A stretch of 64,000 bases of DNA from Cohnella rhizosphaerae (GTDB lineage: Bacteria; Bacillota; Bacilli; Paenibacillales; Paenibacillaceae). Below, piece after piece: positions 61,587-64,000 of the stretch. The notes below the pieces were generated by a model. It saw nothing but the letters and a program-made list of their open reading frames with translations, did no database searches and was not told the origin of the DNA. The DNA is taken from assembly GCF_029525575.1 (NCBI RefSeq), contig NZ_JAPDIA010000003.1, positions 2,472,214-2,536,213 on the forward strand. The letters run 5' to 3'. The position numbers and the translations under genes were made by a program. Positions within the stretch are counted from its first letter, which is position 1. Each line of letters begins with the position of its first letter.

Positions 61587-62573
61587 ATGGCGGTATTGGT
61601 GACGGGCGGAGCGGGCTATATCGGCTCCCATACGGTAGCGGCGCTGCTGGACAAAGGCGAAGAGGTCGTCGTGGTAGACAATCTGTACCAAGGTCACAAG
61701 GAAGCGCTGCTCGGCGGCAAGCTGTACAAGGGCGACCTGCGCGACGAAGCGCTGCTGGACCGGATTTTTTCCGAAAACGAAATCGACGGCGTCATCCACT
61801 TCGCGGCCAATTCGCTCGTCGGCGAGAGCATGACGAACCCGGGCAAATACTACCATAACAACGTATACGGCACGCTTGTGCTGCTCGAGGCGATGAAGAA
61901 GGCGGGCGTCTCGCGCATCGTATTCTCCTCGACCGCGGCGACTTACGGCGAACCGGAGAAGGTGCCGATCGACGAATACGACCGCACCAAGCCGACCAAT
62001 GCTTACGGCGAGACGAAGCTGGCCATGGAGAAGATGATCTCCTGGTTCGACGTCGCGCACGGCATCAAGAACGTGTCGCTTCGCTACTTCAACGCCGCCG
62101 GCGCGCACGAGAGCGGCAAGATCGGCGAGGACCATACGCCCGAATCCCATCTGATCCCGCTCGTGCTCCAGGTGGCGCTTGGACAGCGCGAATTCATCTC
62201 GGTGTTCGGCGACGATTATCCGACCGAGGACGGCACCTGCATCCGCGACTATATTCACGTCAGCGATCTGGCTGACGCGCACATTCGCGCCCTGAACCGT
62301 CTGCGCGAAGGCGGCGAGAGCGCCGTCTACAACTTGGGCAACGGCACGGGCTTCTCCGTCAAGCAGGTGATCGACGTGTCCCGCGAGGTGACCGGGCGAG
62401 AGATTCCGGCGAAAATCGTGCCGCGCCGCTCGGGAGATCCCGCTGTGCTGATCGCTTCGTCGGAGCGGGCGCGCACGGAGCTCGGCTGGACGCCGAAGTT
62501 CGCCGATCTGCGCCCGATCGTCGAGAGCGCGTGGGCCTGGCATTCGGCGCATCCGGACGGGTACGGCAAGTAA
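61587..62573 (+). CDS. galE: UDP-glucose 4-epimerase
   Basis: 328 residues, extended SDR. NAD motif VTGGAGYIGSHTVAALL; catalytic Ser in FSSTAATYG and Tyr-Lys in NAYGETK. It interconverts UDP-glucose and UDP-galactose, and may also serve glycan synthesis. ATG after AAGGAGG, tightly coupled to galK. A 151-base gap with many GCGC and ATGCG motifs separates it from galT. Confidence 0.95.
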   Translation: MAVLVTGGAGYIGSHTVAALLDKGEEVVVVDNLYQGHKEALLGGKLYKGDLRDEALLDRIFSENEIDGVIHFAANSLVGESMTNPGKYYHNNVYGTLVLLEAMKKAGVSRIVFSSTAATYGEPEKVPIDEYDRTKPTNAYGETKLAMEKMISWFDVAHGIKNVSLRYFNAAGAHESGKIGEDHTPESHLIPLVLQVALGQREFISVFGDDYPTEDGTCIRDYIHVSDLADAHIRALNRLREGGESAVYNLGNGTGFSVKQVIDVSREVTGREIPAKIVPRRSGDPAVLIASSERARTELGWTPKFADLRPIVESAWAWHSAHPDGYGK

Positions 62574-62724
62574 AGATGCGGCGGGTTGAGTGGAAATGCG
62601 CGATGCGCGCGCGTTAAGCATGCGTCATGCATGCGTTTTGCACGATAATGTGCTTCTAATGCGCGTTTTCGCCGGCCGCGCCGGCGACAAGGGAAGGTTA
62701 GAGCAGACGAAGGGATGACGCGAG

Positions 62725-64000
62725 ATGAGCAACAACGGCGAAGCCGCGGACGCGGGCTTGATGACGGAAGCGCGCAGGGACGAGATCGGATCGCTGATCC
62801 GGCGGCTGGTGCGTTTCGCGCTGAAGCGCGGCATGATCGGCGAGCTGGACGAGGACGACGCGCATAACGCGCTGCTGGATTTGTTCGGACTGACGGCGCC
62901 TGCGGGCGGCCCGCTGCCGGAGGAAACGCTGGACAGCCCGGTATCCGTGCTGGAGCCGCTGCTGGATGCGGCCGCCGCGCTGGGGCTGATCCCGGACGAT
63001 ACGACGACGCAGCGCGACCTGTTCGACGCCCGCATCATGGGACTGCTGATGCCCCGTCCGTCGGAGACGTCGGCCGCTTTCGCCAGGCTGTCGGATGCGG
63101 AAGGCGTGCGCACGGCGACGGATTGGTTTTACAGGCTTAACATCGATTCCAACTACATCCGGATGGACCGGATCGCGAAGAACGGCTACTGGCTGCATCC
63201 GACGGACGACGGCGAGCTGGAGATCACGGTCAACCTGTCCAAGCCGGAAAAGGATCCGCGAGAGATCGCGCTGCTGCGCAGCCTGCCGCAGACGAAGACC
63301 GACTATCCCAAGTGCCTGCTGTGCCGCGAAAACGTCGGCTACGCGGGCCGGCCCGATCATCCGGCGCGCCAGAATCTGCGGATTTTGCCGCTCACGCTGC
63401 GGGGCGAACGGTGGTTTTTCCAATACTCGCCGTACGTGTACTACAACGAGCACAGCATCATCCTGCGGGGCGAGCACGTGCCGATGCGGATCGTGCCCGA
63501 GACGTTCGAGCGGCTGCTCGACTTCGTGGACGCTTATCCGCATTACTTCATCGGCTCGAACGCGGATCTGCCGATCGTGGGCGGCTCGATCCTGAATCAC
63601 GACCACTTCCAGGGGGGGCAGGCACGTATTCCCGATGGAAAAGGCGGGCGTGGCGGAATGGGCGACGCACGGCGGGGAGCGCGGGGTGCGCGGGGGGCAT
63701 CGTGCAGTGGCCGATGTCGGCGTTGCGCCTGCGCAGCCGCGACCGCGCGGCGCTGCTCCGCGTGGCGGATCGGGTGCTGGCCGATTGGCGCGGATATAGC
63801 GATCCGGCCGCAGAGGTGTATGCGGCGAGCGGCGACGTGCCCCACAACACGATCACGCCGATCGCCAGGCTCGCCGAAGGCGGCGAATACGAGCTCGATC
63901 TCGTGCTGCGCAACAATCGCACGAGCGACGAGCACCCGGACGGCATTTTCCATCCGCACCGGGAGCTGCATCATATCAAGAAGGAAAACATCGGCTTGAT
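62725..64000 (+). CDS. galT: UDP-glucose--hexose-1-phosphate uridylyltransferase, 5' part (two +1 frameshifts)
   Basis: Runs off the right edge, about 424 residues visible after repair. It belongs to the class II, Firmicutes-type GalT: NIDSNYIRMDRIAKN, YPKCLLCRENVGYAGRPDHP, FQYSPYVYYNEHSI, and SILNHDHFQGG with the active-site His cluster. The frame breaks at G7 63612-63618 (repair gives QGGRHVFPMEKAGV) and G6 63692-63697 (repair gives VRGGIVQWPMSALRLRS), after which the frame stays open to base 64000. It exchanges UMP between UDP-glucose and galactose-1-P. Third gene of the gal operon. Confidence 0.9.

Overview
The window looks like chromosomal DNA of a high-GC, spore-former-type Firmicute of the Paenibacillaceae (Cohnella or Paenibacillus-like). 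The basis is the strong AGGAGG-type ribosome binding sites, frequent TTG/GTG starts, an RsbV-RsbW-SigB partner-switching operon, YtxH, YflT and DUF948 stress proteins, a ComFB protein, an LCP protein, and intergenic tandem repeats. This assignment is inferred from gene content; no species can be named.

Layout: 1-1142, 3' part of a sugar isomerase. 1229-2599, NADH oxidase with three CRP/FNR/Rex-like palindromes upstream. 2.9-4.0 kb, a 51-bp tandem array and a hairpin array. 4.0-9.2 kb, a Pro-rich protein, ComFB, SpeD, a coupled pair of IRG-like GTPases, and PncB. 9.5-15.2 kb, an oligopeptide ABC transporter (oppABCDF). 15.4-16.4 kb, nuclease-fold gene A beside repeats. 16.5-27.7 kb, mixed metabolism (aldo/keto reductase, HlyIII, TIM-barrel isomerase, AAA ATPase, MetY, metallophosphoesterase, LCP, Dabb-SDR pair, VTT membrane protein). 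27.7-28.9 kb, a 51-bp array and nuclease-fold gene B. 29.0-31.8 kb, an rpiR-nagB-nagA operon. 32-40 kb, methyltransferase, hydroxyacid dehydrogenase, HrpB helicase, TPR protein and RluD-type pseudouridine synthase. 40.2-41.8 kb, nuclease-fold gene C and a 17-copy array. 41.9-45.4 kb, a glycan operon. 45.7-55.0 kb, a general-stress region with sigma-B-type promoters. 55.2-58.1 kb, a protein O-mannosylation pair. 58.1-64.0 kb, LysR, AraC and a galK-galE-galT Leloir operon that runs off the window.

Two results run across the window. First, 15 genes carry a total of 27 apparent +1 frameshifts, nearly all inside homopolymers. Removing one base at each site restores one open frame and, in the 14 complete genes, a coding length divisible by three. 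I read this as systematic homopolymer over-calling, not as 15 pseudogenes, and these genes are annotated as single CDSs with the sites listed. Second, three paralogues of one protein family (restriction-endonuclease-like domain plus winged helix) each have a short leader with a terminator-like hairpin and each lie directly beside a ~51-bp-period repeat array. This is the best candidate here for an undescribed system.

Functional links: a PP2C phosphatase with a receiver domain plus RsbV/RsbW/SigB forms a sigma-B-type stress switch. GGGTAA-type promoters lie in front of rsbV and three stress genes. PMT and a polyprenyl-phosphate glycosyltransferase fit surface protein mannosylation. The nag and gal operons feed amino sugars and galactose into central metabolism.
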